From: Sipunculus nudus
Lineage: Eukaryota > Annelida > Sipuncula > Golfingiida > Sipunculidae
Reading direction: 5' to 3'
Length of the DNA: 64,000 nt
Assembly (NCBI GenBank): GCA_026874595.1
Contig: CM049320.1
Span: 2,442,501 to 2,506,500 of the forward strand
Shown: positions 20,785 through 31,903 of the stretch, in pieces
Layout: each line of letters begins with the position of its first letter
Numbering within the stretch: position 1 is the first letter of the stretch
Made by a program: the position numbers and the translations under genes
Notes under the pieces: model-generated
What the model was told of the DNA's origin: nothing
What the model saw: only the letters and a program-made list of their open reading frames with translations
The model's database searches: none

Positions 20785-23700
20785 CCGGCCCAGAGTCAAA
20801 GTCCCAGAGGAAGCGAGTCAAGAAAACGAAAATGAATACAGCCTATCCCAGTTCACCAGAGTCAAGCCATCAATCACAACACCCATCAGAAACGGTAGCC
20901 AAGTTGGTGGGAGACAAGTGTATCCTTAAGTGCAATTTAAATGGGTATACCGTTGACGTGTTATTGGACACTGGTGCTCAAGTCAGTATAATTGGTCGGA
21001 CTTGGAAAGATAAATTTATACCCAGGCAGCCAGTTCATCCTTTAAGTGAGATTATGGAAGGCACAGACCTTGAAGTCTTCGCTACAAATGGGGAAGCCAT
21101 ACCCTATGATGGTTGGGTAGAAGTGACATTGAATCTGCCCGGTAATAATGATCCAGAGTTAGCCATACAAGTCCCATTCCTTGTGAGCCAAGTGAACCTT
21201 GATCGACCTCTCCTTGGGTTTAATGTCATTCAGGAACTTGTCAAGTGTAAGAAAAAAGGAACCCAAGTGTCGACAACATTAGGAGACCTACTTAGTAAGG
21301 CTATGAATACTGAGAGTGAGAAAGCTCGTTCCATCGTTAACTCTCTTGAAGCATGGGAGTCACCTGCTGGACAAGAAGCAGTGAAAGTTGGCGTCAAGGG
21401 ATTTGTTGTCCGATCCGGTCAAGTTGCTTATGTGAAGTGCAACATTCGCTCAGATCTCTTTGTGCAGGACTCTGTCGTGCTTTTTGAATCCAGTCCAGTC
21501 AGTCTCCCATTGGAACAGTTAGATATTGGGGACGGACTTGTTGAGGTACACACAAATACAAGACCACACGTCAAGATCCCTCTGGGGAATCACACTCAAA
21601 ATGATATAACGATTCCAGGCCAAACCATTTTGGGTCATATTCAGTTAATAGAGAAGATTTTAGACACTGATCAGATGGATGGTCCCAAGCTAGATGTCCG
21701 AGTCAACCACGCAAGTTTAGAACATCTACGGTGTGATACTGCGGCTACAGAACAACAGCTGTGGAACCCTCAAGTTGACATCGGTCATTTGAGTGAAGAG
21801 CAACAGGTAGTGGTGAAGCAGATGTTATATGAGGAGTCTGGCGCTTTCGCTCGTGACGATGGTGATATCGGATGCATTCCTGAGCTTAAAATGGTCATTA
21901 ACTTGAAGGACAATATCCCTGTGCAGAGATCCTATGCATCGATTCCAAAGCCACTGTTTAAGGAGGTGAAAGCTCACATCCAGGATCTTCTAGTCAAAGG
22001 TTGGATAGTTCGGTCGAGATCACCATACTCTGCACCGGTTGTTTGCGTACGAAAGAAAGATGGTTCCCTACGCCTATGCATAGACTACCGCCTCCTTAAT
22101 CAAAAGACTGTGCCAGATAGACATCCACTGCCACGCATTCAGGATCTCACAGATACACTAGGTGGTTACCAGTGGTTTTCAATCTTAGACCAGGGGAAGG
22201 CGTACCACCAGGGATTCATAGATGAAGGGTCGAGGTATATGACAGCGTTCATAACCCCCTGGGGTTTATACGAGTGGGTACGCATACCCTTCGGACTCTC
22301 AAACGCGCCAGCCGCTTTCCAGAGATACATGGAGGAGATGTTAGAGTCACTCCGAGATGAATGTTGTATTCCATATCTAGACGATATACTTTGCTATGCT
22401 AAAACATTCGAGGACCATGTGGAAGGGCTGAGAAGAGTTCTTAGAGTTCTCCAGCAACATGGTGTGAAGCTCCGACCAGCGAAATGTGAACTGTTCAAAT
22501 CTGAAATCAGATACGTTGGGCGACTTGTATCTTCTGATGGTGTCAGGATTGACCCTAAAGACCTAGAGGCAGTCCTAGCATTGAAAGACAAGACACTGGC
22601 CACAGTTGGAGATGTCCGGAAATTGTTAGGTTTTCTCAGCTATTACCGCACGTACATACAGGATTTTTCGCGGATCGCAAGGCCAATTTATGAGCTTTTA
22701 CAAGGGAAAGGTGATAATCCAGTCAACAGGGCCAAGAAAGGTAAAGGTGCTCAACTTCCATCAAAGACCCCTATCCAGTGGACCGCTGAACACCAGAGAA
22801 CTTTAGAGAGGCTCATAGACATTCTGACCAATCCACCAGTACTTGCGTATCCGAACTTTGACTTACCCTTTGTGTTACACACAGACGCTTCGGAGCAAGG
22901 GTTGGGAGCAGTCTTGTACCAACGCCAAGATGGAAAGTTGAGAATTGTCGCCTTCGGTTCAAGAACCCTCTCCCCTGCCGAGAAGAATTACCATCTGCAT
23001 GCCGGCAAGTTAGAATTCCTGGCCATGAAATGGGCCATATGTGAAAAGTTCCGGGATTATCTGTACTATGCACCTCACTTCACTGTATACACTGACAATA
23101 ACCCATTGACTTATGTGATGAGTACTGCCAAGCTCAATGCGGTTGGTCACAGATGGGTAGGTGAACTTTCTGACTTCCGTTTCGATATCAGGTATCGTCC
23201 TGGGAAGGTCAACGTAGATGCTGACACCCTGTCCCGCCTGCCTCTTGACATACACACCTATGTTAATGAGTGCACAGAAGAGCTGTCAAGGGAAATTGTA
23301 TGTGCCACCTGGGAGGGATGTGGAGCTGCTAGGAAAAATGATGTAGCATATGTAGCAGTCTTCAACCTGTCAACAAACGAACCTGACCACCCTAGTGGGG
23401 GGCTACCAAACATTGAACGTGATGAGTTGATGAGGGCCCAGAAGGCAGATCCTCCTATCAAAGAGTTGATCAAATTGAAAGAAACATACACTGTATTACC
23501 AGATGATGTGCGCCGGAAAGCTACAGGCCATATCAGGAGACTAATACGTGAGTGGAACAAACTTCACTTAGAGAGTGGAATACTCTATCGTCGGACATGT
23601 CGAGGTCCACAGTTGGTTCTACCAGGAGAGTTTAAGCCACTTGTTCTGAAATGTTTGCATAATGACATGGGTCACGTAGGGACAGAGCGAGTCATCAACT

Positions 23701-25289
23701 TAGCAAGGGATCGCTTCTATTGGCCGTACATGAAAAGAGACATTGAGGAATATGTAACCAGAAAGTGTTCTTGCATAAAGCAGAAAAAGCCAACGACCCA
23801 CGTCCGAGCACCCATGGGAAGTATTACCACCAATTCACCCCTTGAGCTTGTATCCATTGATTACTTACACTTAGAGAAGTGCAAGGGTGGGTTTGAGTAC
23901 ATATTGGTCGTGGTGGACCATTTCACCAGATTTGCGCAAGCATATGCCACCAAGGATAAGTCTGGGAAAACAGCTGCTCGAAAACTCTTCGATGACTTTA
24001 TCCCACGATTTGGTTACCCGTCAAAACTACACCACGATCAGGGTCGTGAATTTGAAAATGAACTGTTCAAAATGCTACAAAAGCTAACAGGAGTGGGTCA
24101 TTCCAGGACCACACCATACCATCCACAAGGAAATCCCGCAGAGAGATTTAATAGGACATTACTCCAAATGCTCAGGACGCTTGAGGAGAAAGAAAAAGCA
24201 AATTGGAAAGAGCATCTTCCACAGGTGGTGCATGCTTATAATTGTACTAGACATGAAGCCACAGGCTTTGCACCGTTCTATCTGTTATATGGTCGTCACC
24301 CGAGGTTGCCCATCGACATGATATTTGGACTGAATGATAACGAGAAAACTTCTTCCCCGAAAAGCTATGCAGAAAAGTGGGCAGCGAGGATGAAGGATGC
24401 CTACCGGATTGCTTCTGACAATAGTAAACAGTCGAGTGCACGTGGAAAAAAGTATTATGACCGTCATCAGAAGGGAGTTGTCCTCCAACCCGGCGACCGT
24501 GTCCTTGTCAGAAATTTGAGTGAGCGAGGTGGCCCAGGAAAACTAAGGTCATATTGGGAGAACGAGGTGTATATTGTTAAAGAGCAAGTAAGTGACAACC
24601 CAGTATACAAGGTTTGTCCGGAGACTGGGCAGAACAGATCCCGTACACTACACCGAAATCTTCTCCATCTGGTAAACGAGTTGCCTATCAACATCCCACC
24701 CCAAGCAAAGCAGACCACACCACAGAGAAAGAGAGCTATGCGACAGGTTGTCAATGAGAGTTCGTCAGACTCGGAGGACGACGTGCCACAATACTATCTC
24801 AGGGTATCCAGGTCGAGGGAACCCGAGGTTGACACTCCAAGATTTAATCACCAAGCAGAACCAGAGAAGCCGGATATAGTTAGTGAGACGGCAGGAGAGG
24901 ACCCGGAACCTTCTGTTGAGCGGGAAACGACACAGGATTTCGTAATCCATACGGCTGAAATGGCACCAGGGGTTGAGAGAGTGGTTGAGCCTGAGAATGT
25001 AGCAGGAGACCATTTGCCACAGACTCCTCCAGTAGCCGATGTGGAACCCGAAGGATTACCTAATCAGCCATGGGTGAGACGGTCCATGAGGGAAAGGAAA
25101 CCAGCCCGTCGGTTCACTTATGAGATGCTGGGTCAACCATCTTACCAGACGCACAGTGCAGTTAACATGATCGGAGCCTATGGAGTGCCATCCAGACCAA
25201 TTTGGAACATGCCAGTATATCCTGTTTCTTACCCACAATCGTACCTTCCACCAATTTTTCCCTATCCTATCCCCACCTGTGTCTATTGA
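20649..25289 (+). CDS. pol: Pol polyprotein: protease, reverse transcriptase, RNase H, integrase
   Basis: Open from an ATG at 20649, but most likely expressed by -1 frameshift at 20751 as Gag-Pol. Numbering from 20649: aspartic protease with LLDTGA (D107); reverse transcriptase with fingers motif [14 protein letters not shown], catalytic D514 and YLDD 576-579; RNase H with HTDAS (D746), E789 and D816; integrase zinc region (H1004, H1009, C1040, C1042), then D1071, D1130 and E1165 (34 residues between the last two, one fewer than usual by my count); a GPG..YWE..Y module typical of Gypsy integrase tails (near 1290-1340). It has no chromodomain. A 200-residue acidic/Pro-rich extension ends with a basic [19 protein letters not shown] motif and a Tyr/Pro-rich tail. 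It replicates element RNA and integrates the cDNA. All catalytic residues are present. The PR-RT-RH-IN order identifies Ty3/Gypsy; the clade was not determined. Confidence 0.96.
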   Translation: MFTGKPAGLQPLFHMWGRRSSRCRLHEETKSVGKRTPVIEEGRPVTGPESKSQRKRVKKTKMNTAYPSSPESSHQSQHPSETVAKLVGDKCILKCNLNGYTVDVLLDTGAQVSIIGRTWKDKFIPRQPVHPLSEIMEGTDLEVFATNGEAIPYDGWVEVTLNLPGNNDPELAIQVPFLVSQVNLDRPLLGFNVIQELVKCKKKGTQVSTTLGDLLSKAMNTESEKARSIVNSLEAWESPAGQEAVKVGVKGFVVRSGQVAYVKCNIRSDLFVQDSVVLFESSPVSLPLEQLDIGDGLVEVHTNTRPHVKIPLGNHTQNDITIPGQTILGHIQLIEKILDTDQMDGPKLDVRVNHASLEHLRCDTAATEQQLWNPQVDIGHLSEEQQVVVKQMLYEESGAFARDDGDIGCIPELKMVINLKDNIPVQRSYASIPKPLFKEVKAHIQDLLVKGWIVRSRSPYSAPVVCVRKKDGSLRLCIDYRLLNQKTVPDRHPLPRIQDLTDTLGGYQWFSILDQGKAYHQGFIDEGSRYMTAFITPWGLYEWVRIPFGLSNAPAAFQRYMEEMLESLRDECCIPYLDDILCYAKTFEDHVEGLRRVLRVLQQHGVKLRPAKCELFKSEIRYVGRLVSSDGVRIDPKDLEAVLALKDKTLATVGDVRKLLGFLSYYRTYIQDFSRIARPIYELLQGKGDNPVNRAKKGKGAQLPSKTPIQWTAEHQRTLERLIDILTNPPVLAYPNFDLPFVLHTDASEQGLGAVLYQRQDGKLRIVAFGSRTLSPAEKNYHLHAGKLEFLAMKWAICEKFRDYLYYAPHFTVYTDNNPLTYVMSTAKLNAVGHRWVGELSDFRFDIRYRPGKVNVDADTLSRLPLDIHTYVNECTEELSREIVCATWEGCGAARKNDVAYVAVFNLSTNEPDHPSGGLPNIERDELMRAQKADPPIKELIKLKETYTVLPDDVRRKATGHIRRLIREWNKLHLESGILYRRTCRGPQLVLPGEFKPLVLKCLHNDMGHVGTERVINLARDRFYWPYMKRDIEEYVTRKCSCIKQKKPTTHVRAPMGSITTNSPLELVSIDYLHLEKCKGGFEYILVVVDHFTRFAQAYATKDKSGKTAARKLFDDFIPRFGYPSKLHHDQGREFENELFKMLQKLTGVGHSRTTPYHPQGNPAERFNRTLLQMLRTLEEKEKANWKEHLPQVVHAYNCTRHEATGFAPFYLLYGRHPRLPIDMIFGLNDNEKTSSPKSYAEKWAARMKDAYRIASDNSKQSSARGKKYYDRHQKGVVLQPGDRVLVRNLSERGGPGKLRSYWENEVYIVKEQVSDNPVYKVCPETGQNRSRTLHRNLLHLVNELPINIPPQAKQTTPQRKRAMRQVVNESSSDSEDDVPQYYLRVSRSREPEVDTPRFNHQAEPEKPDIVSETAGEDPEPSVERETTQDFVIHTAEMAPGVERVVEPENVAGDHLPQTPPVADVEPEGLPNQPWVRRSMRERKPARRFTYEMLGQPSYQTHSAVNMIGAYGVPSRPIWNMPVYPVSYPQSYLPPIFPYPIPTCVY
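20745..20805 (+). promoter_or_regulatory. -1 ribosomal frameshift signal: GGGAAAC plus predicted pseudoknot
   Basis: G GGA AAC sits in the gag frame exactly as the XXXYYYZ rule needs. Slipping back one base leads into pol. After a 5-nt spacer, CCGGTCA (20757-20763) pairs with TGACCGG (20782-20788), and loop GGGAC (20771-20775) can pair with GTCCC (20801-20805). This gives an H-type pseudoknot with stems of 7 and 5 bp. The gag stop TGA (20782-20784) lies in stem 1. The folding is by eye. Confidence 0.8.
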
Positions 25290-25410
25290 AAGAATAGGAT
25301 AGATTTTATGGACTTGTTGTACATTGTGATGTGACTATATATACATATGCACATAGTTAATAATGTTTGGGAGATTTCTAGTTTTTTTGTAATGTCGGGA
25401 GCCATTTTCT

Positions 25411-25424
25411 TTTGGCGGGGAGCA
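25411..25424 (+). other. Polypurine-tract region
   Basis: GGCGGGGAGCA directly precedes the 3' LTR, in the position of the plus-strand primer. It is short and interrupted by C, so weaker than usual. Confidence 0.5.
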
Positions 25425-27798
25425 TGTGACATACACAAAATGTGTAGCCACTTATGTGTTATTTTATATGTAATGTTTGAATATTAGCTTTAGTGAAGCG
25501 TAAATTGAGGGTCCGCTGACCATTTTTCTCTTTTTGGGTGTAATCTACTTGCCCGGGGCCAATGAAGGCAGTATACGCGGTTGCCTGGCGAGCGAGTGCA
25601 CTTAGACCGGAACTTCCGCCCATGACGTCATGTTTCGGTTCTCGCTCGATGAAGACATCGTGTTTACTATTCTTTCCTGTGTTTTTCAGGTTAGTAACGT
25701 TTCTAATGCTTTAGCCCTAATTATAAACCCGTAGTATTGTTAAATAACGATTAGGGATTAGAACTGCTTGAGTTTTGACACGTATTATCTTGTAGAAATG
25801 ATACTTTGGTAGTTTCCCCGCATGCATATGAAACGTTTGCTACCCAGCGTTCGCGCCATGTTCATTTTCACAGAACTGAGTTTCTGGATTTCTCCCGTGT
25901 CTGTATTAGGCGAATGAGCTCTCCCACGCATGTATAAGGTTATTTAATACTGTTGTCTTGCTAGTTAATTGTGTAAATACTATTGATTATGGCAAGTTTT
26001 TAATTTGATGCGAGTTTATGAAGTTAGTGCAGATTTCATGCTTCACAAGTTGTTCACGTGCAAAGGTCATAGGTCATGTCCCCCCCCCCCCTAATATTGA
26101 TCTGAGACCGATCAGGCTCGAAGTAGAAGCTGTAAAGATGTATTACTTGTGGCCATGACCACACATTTATTATGATATTCTCTTAATAATATAGAGAGGT
26201 ATTTTATGCGTTTGGGTAGTGGTACATGCCCAGGGATATAGATTGTTGATGGAGAGTAAAAGATATATCAAGAGTCAGTTGACAGGCCATACTCTATGTT
26301 GGTACCTATATACTTGTATGTGGAATAGGCCAGTGTTTAAAGATCCAGGTCTTTTATTATGTCATTGGATTTATGTTCAACTCAGTAATTTTTATAAAAC
26401 AGTATTGAGACAGAGGCTCACCATATTCAGGATTTATCAGGAATAGGTATTCAGCTATTTAATGTAAAGCCATAGTTTGTGAGATAGTTAAATCCTTACC
26501 AAAGTTCAAGTGGTAAACAGGGTCCTTGAACACTGTCATTTGGTTGAGGTAGAATGTCATTTTTAGTGACACCCATGTTTTGCTTGATGACAATAACTCT
26601 TAATGTAAATTTGCACATTTGTATTTGCCAGTATTAAAAGAGGATTGTATAAGGCAAGTAGTAATCTGGAGGTAACTGTGTATATTTCATTATTGGTGTA
26701 ACAACATATTTTGGACTTGAATTTACACATGAAATGAAAATCATCTGAACATCATTGATATATTTTGTGTTGTAAGTGCTGCCACCTGTCGGAGGTTAGG
26801 AAAACTAAAACGTTATTTGAGAGATCAGGTTCCAGCTCAATGCATATGAATGATAAACAGTTTTAGAGAGAAATAAATCATTGGACATGTATGATGTGAG
26901 ATAATATTTAATTCTATCAAAATTATGATGAAGATGTTTTTTTTCTCACGGACATCCTTACAGTACTCATTGTATTAACCCTAATGATATGTTTATGTTT
27001 AATAATAACTCAAGACCAGATTTTATTGTTAGCAGACATTATGTGAGCACTTCCGTTGTAAATAGCATTTAATTATCAGGTTGTCAGAGGGAAATCAACA
27101 CAGTGGATCAGTCAGATTGTTAACATATGTTTATATATATTACCATTTATTTATAAAAGTAAATGTAGATCAATTGCTTGTGCATTTAGTTGGTAAATCA
27201 GGATCATTCGAATTCATATGGAAAACCTTGTGCTATATAATTTAAATGCAGTTGACATGATAGTATAGTTAATGATGACACATATTAAACACAAGTATCC
27301 GAGGGTGTTAGGTTCGAATCCAGAACAGTATGTCCATGTTTACATAGAAGACGATGACCCTTAAATTGGAAATGTTGCATGTTAACCCAGATCAGCTTAT
27401 GATGCTATATGTTAAACTCAGTTCGTGAATATTTATTATATGAGACTACTGTTTATTTCTTATTATGATATGATGACTTAATAGGCTAGTTCTATCATGG
27501 TGATATTGAAATGTATCAACAACATTGCATTGAGATCAGACTGAATATTGCAATGAGAGACTTTTTGAGTAGAGTTTTGAGTTTAAAGGCCAATATTGTC
27601 AGACTCGTAGTCACACGGCATTTATTATGCTAGTAAATGATACTTGAGGGATGCATACATGTGACGATGTATTTGTACTTGAAGAATAAAGATGATGTTT
27701 CGGTTCTCGCTCGATGAAGACATCGTGTTTACTATTCTTTCCTGTGTTTTTCAGGGGTGACATCTGTCTACCCAGGTCCCCTGTTTGGACCTGTAACA
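25425..27798 (+). repeat. 3' LTR (2374 bp)
   Basis: Same ends, length and internal features as the 5' LTR: CRE 25623, donor-like CAG|GTTAGT at 25689/25690, DR1 26064, AATAAA 27685, second 61-bp repeat 27695-27755. Differences seen: C for T near 25594, one T fewer at about 25686, T for C near 26039, one more C near 26092, C for T near 26163, and A for C near 27173. Confidence 0.95.
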
Positions 27799-27802
27799 CT
27801 AG
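27799..27802. repeat. Target-site duplication CTAG (right)
   Basis: Matches 16814-16817. Confidence 0.85.
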
Positions 27803-29952
27803 CAATAAACTTAGTTTCCTATATATCTGAATATTTTAATATATATCACCACAAATAAAAGCAAGTGTTTGTTCTCATAATATGTGGATGTGTACCTTGA
27901 TTTAGGATGCCTTTTTGTTTTATTTCAAGACTCTTAATCATGCTTTCTGCATTTCTTTTCTTTCAGGTTTGGCAGTTTACCTACCCTGCTGACCCCATTG
28001 AAAAGCAGAGTGATAATAAAAAATATTGGACTTACACTTTTTACAATTGCATATCTATAAATCTGATATGAGGGCCTGGACATGCCTTTTGAATTAATTT
28101 TGGCATTCATTACTGGATAATTTGCCCCAAGTTTGGTCTCTTATTCGAGAATGTGGGATATCAAATGTCATACTTGTCAGAAATCCATTATGTCTGCCAG
28201 TTAGCCACCTTAGAAATTCTTTCTTCAGTGCAGTTTCAGTAATTTTTCTTTAATGTTTGGTCCGATTTAGAGAATGTTTGTTGTCTGATTTCAGACTTGT
28301 CAGAAGTCCAATATGGCCACCAGGCAACCATCTTTTAATTCCTTTTGATCATATTATCTCAAGAACAGTTGGATGTATATTTATGTAAACTTGTAAAGGA
28401 TTAGGTCAAATATTTCTGAATAAATATTACCATCATTTATAAAAGTGCAGTACAGTTGGCTTGTATTGAATAAAAATTCATACAGAAGCACCTGTTTCTC
28501 AATAATTCTTGCATGTATTTCCTTGATTTTTGCTATATATTTTGATCTTTTATTTGCCCTTTGTGGTGTTCCTTTGAGACTGACAGGCTTCAAGCAAGCT
28601 GTTGGAATAGTTCCTGATAGCTTAACAATCATGCATTTTCCTCAGACCATCAATTCACTGTGTTTTAACCAGACATAGGTGATATATATTTCTGAAAGTT
28701 GTATATGTGATTCCTGGAAGTGTCTTGAGAGGTGGCGACATCTAATGGCCAGTTTAAGAAGCTGTAGCCTTCTGTCATATACTGCGAAAATGAGATACTG
28801 AACCCCCTGTTATCCTGGAACAAAATAAAAGTGCAGGAGGTGAGCATGATTTTGATGTATCACATGATGCCAAACACTCGATAGAAAAAAACTTTCCCAT
28901 AGCATGTGCATGTTATATGATAATATATAGGGCCTGGAAATAGGTCCCTCTAACCTAAATAGCCCTGCATTTCATAGTGGTCATTTAGCCATGCTGCGCA
29001 ATGATTGTATTTACATGTAACCCACTCCTTGCATGGTGTATGCTGAGCTGTTAATTAAAAGCATCAACAACCAAACAAGCTTTTCAGTACTGGTATCATC
29101 ATTTATTTAAATTACATTTGTAACAGATTGACATTTTATCATACAAAAAACATTGGTGACAAATTGACCATGTAGTGCCACATGTAAATTGGTGACGAAA
29201 CAACTGTGGTGACGAACTGACTGGTATCCCTACAGTTGCACTACTTGACACCATCAAGGTAGCATTCCATAGGTGAATTTGCAGTACATATGTGTTACAG
29301 ATGTGTATGCAGCTGGGAATTGCATCCATGATATTCTTTCAGAGTGATTCCATATATATAGGGACACTGATTTTACATTTTAAATTTAGTAAAATTCTGT
29401 TTTCAAGTTTGGGAATTCCATTTTTTGTCCATTTTCTTTTAAGTGCATGTATGAAGCCATTAACAAGTGTTTGTAAATGCATGAACCAGTTACGTCACAT
29501 GTAAATTTCAGTTTAAAGTAATTTGAACAGTTATTCAGGTAAAATTGTATTTTTAGTCAGCAAATCCCTTTCTTGCTATCAGATTGTAACAGAAATGGTT
29601 TGTCAAATTATTTTCAAGCAGGATATATATCATAAAAAAGGCCTAAGTCATCAAAGTCCAAGGTGTTGTGCGACTAGACCAATGGAGATTATTACCAAAC
29701 TGGTTCCAACGCCTAACATGCATTTTATGGGGGCCTGATACCAGGATATTGTATTCATAGTGTCCAACAGCCACCAGTCTGTTCATGGGTTCCTGCTATA
29801 TATGCCCTTATGGCAGCTGATCCCAGGTTATTTTGAGTCCCAAGTGAATGGCACCTTTTATATCCAAGTTATTCTGTGTAATAAGGATCTTTCTGATTGG
29901 AATTAACCAATATATCGTCTACTGGCAAATGAAAAAAAAGAGGCTTAAAATT
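27803..29952. other. Non-coding, decayed dispersed repeats
   Basis: Two imperfect units with TTGTCAGAA(A/G)TCCA..ATG occur near 28165 and 28295. GGAAATAGGTCCCTCTAACC near 28936 is the inverse of GGTTAGAGGGACCTATTTCC at about 15232, so one repeat family flanks the LTR element in opposite orientations. No gene recognised. Confidence 0.45.
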
Positions 29953-30150
29953 CAGAAGCGGATCCAGAGGGGGTCCAAGGGGTCAGATTCCCACCTTTTA
30001 CTGTCACCCCAACCTGTTCTGTAAGGTTTAAGATAATATTTAATGGTCTGCCCCCCCCCTCTTTTCCAGGTCCGGTGACCTTTGTTTTAGGTCTTTTATG
30101 AGTCCTCCTGGGTTGGATCCCCCTTTTCCTAAATCCTGGATCTGCCCCAG
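29953..30150. mobile_element. hAT-like MITE, 198 bp, GCGGATCC family
   Basis: Begins CAGAAGCGGATCCAG and ends CTGGATCTGCCCCAG. The interior phrase GAGTCCTCCTGGGTTGGATC is shared with the copy at 40279-40484. CAGRGGCGGATCC termini are common among hAT-derived MITEs. No clean duplication is visible here. Confidence 0.65.
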
Positions 30151-30539
30151 AAATGTTTGCCAAGAGCTGCACCTGGTGTCTGAATAATAATAATATAAGG
30201 ACTATACATAAAGAGTGTTTTACTGTATTAACGGTCACATACCCAGTTGTTTTCATAGACATTTCACACAAAAATTAAGATTTGGCAGAGTGAAAGAAGT
30301 CTGGTAGGCATTTATTTGGTGCTACTTGGTATTGAATACTTCTGATTATCATTAATAATGTAGTTCAAGACAAACAATTTTCCAACATGCCGTGTGACAA
30401 GGATGATAAGTGCAGTTCTGCCAATTCTACGATTTCCTCCATTTTTTCTCTGAAGGCAGAAAATCATAAGTATGCTTATACATGTATGTGTATCACTGAC
30501 ATTGTCAGCCTGATCTGACTTTACACTTCGCCTTCCTGG

Positions 30540-30826
30540 TTTTTCAGGCATGTTCTTTCTTGTAGCTCTTTTCAGCTCCCTGGGGAGCACACCACCCAAG
30601 CAGCCATAACAGGCGCTTGAAGGTTATTTGTTCTACATTTGCCTGCCGCCAACCCATGACCAGTACCAATTTACTCCTGGGTTGATAGAGTGCACCCTTG
30701 TGGAAAAGATTTTGGCAAAGACTTTGACTAGGAGTCTTAGTGCAGATGGGAGTCAGAATGGGATTTGAACCCACAAACTTGTGGTCACAAGTCCAGTTCC
30801 TTAGCCATTAAGCCCCCACCTCCACA
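30540..30826 (-). mobile_element. tRNA-derived SINE, minus strand
   Basis: Read on the minus strand, GGTGGGGGCTTAATGGCTAA carries an A-box-like TGGCTAAGGAACT (about 30794-30808) and, 30 nt on, a B box GGTTCAAATCC (30761-30771) in a recognisable tRNA-like head. A body follows containing ACCCAGGAGTAAATTGGTAC and GGGTTGGCGGCAGGC. The body resembles conserved central domains of metazoan SINEs; which one (Nin, Ceph, MESC or Deu type) cannot be decided by eye. Confidence 0.6.
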
Positions 30827-31880
30827 TAAAAAATAGAAAATATATGCACATACACATTTTGTTATTTACACATTGGGCATGCATATATAATATATATTTC
30901 ATATGTATGCTGACACACAGTTACACAGAGATGATATATCTGCATGCACAGAGTATACTTGCTTTATTCAAATAAATCATTCATGCAACAAACGTATTGT
31001 GTGATAAAGTTTTATCCCCAGAGTGAAAGTCAGTGATACTATGGTTTCAGCACTGGCCCCTTTTCTTGAGAGTGAGATAACTCACACATTATTTCACAGG
31101 TCTTTATCAATCTTGACACTGCACAGAACCTTTTTGAAATGGGGTCATGACCTTCACGAGGAGTGACCTGGACCTTTCATAGGTAAATTTTCTTTTGAAA
31201 ATCACACAAAATCTTAAATATCTCTAAACACATTAGTATGGATTGATCCAAAATTCAGGTTGACAAAAAACTTGGATATCTGTGTCTTAAATGCGAGACT
31301 AGTGGCACCACCTATTACCCTTTCCTTTGCTTTTTGTGCCTTTGATAACCCTATCATTGCCACTTGACAATATTGTGAGCATTATAAGTAAAAAACCAAT
31401 GGACAGATTTCTTCATATTTATGTACATGCGTAGATGGGTTATTGGATGAAGTCTGTTTAAATTGGGGCCACGACTGGTACTATGAGGGTTGCCTTGACT
31501 TGAATATTTGCATATTTGGTGAAAATCAAACCATTTTATTTCACAAGTTTGTTGATGTATTTTTCGGGAAATTCACATTAAATATGTCAGATGGTAAGTT
31601 GTTGAATGAGTTGGAAAACCGGTGAATCCAAGGACAAATCAGATCAAATGCTTTATTATGATGACTCCATAATTTTTTAAGTCCTGCATAATTCCCTTCA
31701 AATTTGATACACAAATGGCACAGTGCCATGAACTTGGAAGATTTCAGTTATCGTTGCCCTGAGGTTTTCATAAAATATTTTGTCTAATATGTCTCTCGCA
31801 ACGTTGCTTTTCAGGTGTGGTGTGCAAAGACGTTAGTTAGGCTTTGATATTGGCCATATCTTCATTTTTGGCAGAGATTT
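30827..31880. other. Non-coding, decayed repeats
   Basis: Contains phrases of the bivalve-style dispersed repeats (GGGTCATGACCTTCACGAGG near 31142, GGGGCCACGACTGGTACTAT near 31466). No convincing open frame. Confidence 0.4.
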
Positions 31881-31903
31881 CTGCGTCCAGTGCACACATT
31901 GTG

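Larger units (their letters stand above)
16818..27798 (+). mobile_element. Complete Ty3/Gypsy-type LTR retrotransposon, 10,981 bp
   Basis: Two 2374-bp direct LTRs with TG..CA ends enclose a primer-binding site, gag, a -1 frameshift signal, a full pol in the order PR-RT-RNase H-IN (the Gypsy order) and a short purine tract. CTAG target duplications flank it. By eye the LTRs differ at four substitutions and two single-base homopolymer length changes, so the insertion is recent. Both ORFs are intact, so the copy may still be competent. There is no env-like ORF after pol. Confidence 0.96.

Noticed and set aside
22394-25238. Minus-strand frames of 60-100 codons inside pol
   Set aside because: They are shadows of the intact pol reading frame.
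25290-25424. Search for an envelope gene after pol
   Set aside because: Only 135 bp separate the pol stop from the 3' LTR; no room for env, and none overlaps pol in another frame convincingly.
30755-30826. Functional tRNA gene on the minus strand
   Set aside because: A and B boxes are present, but the anticodon and acceptor stems do not pair well and a SINE body follows.
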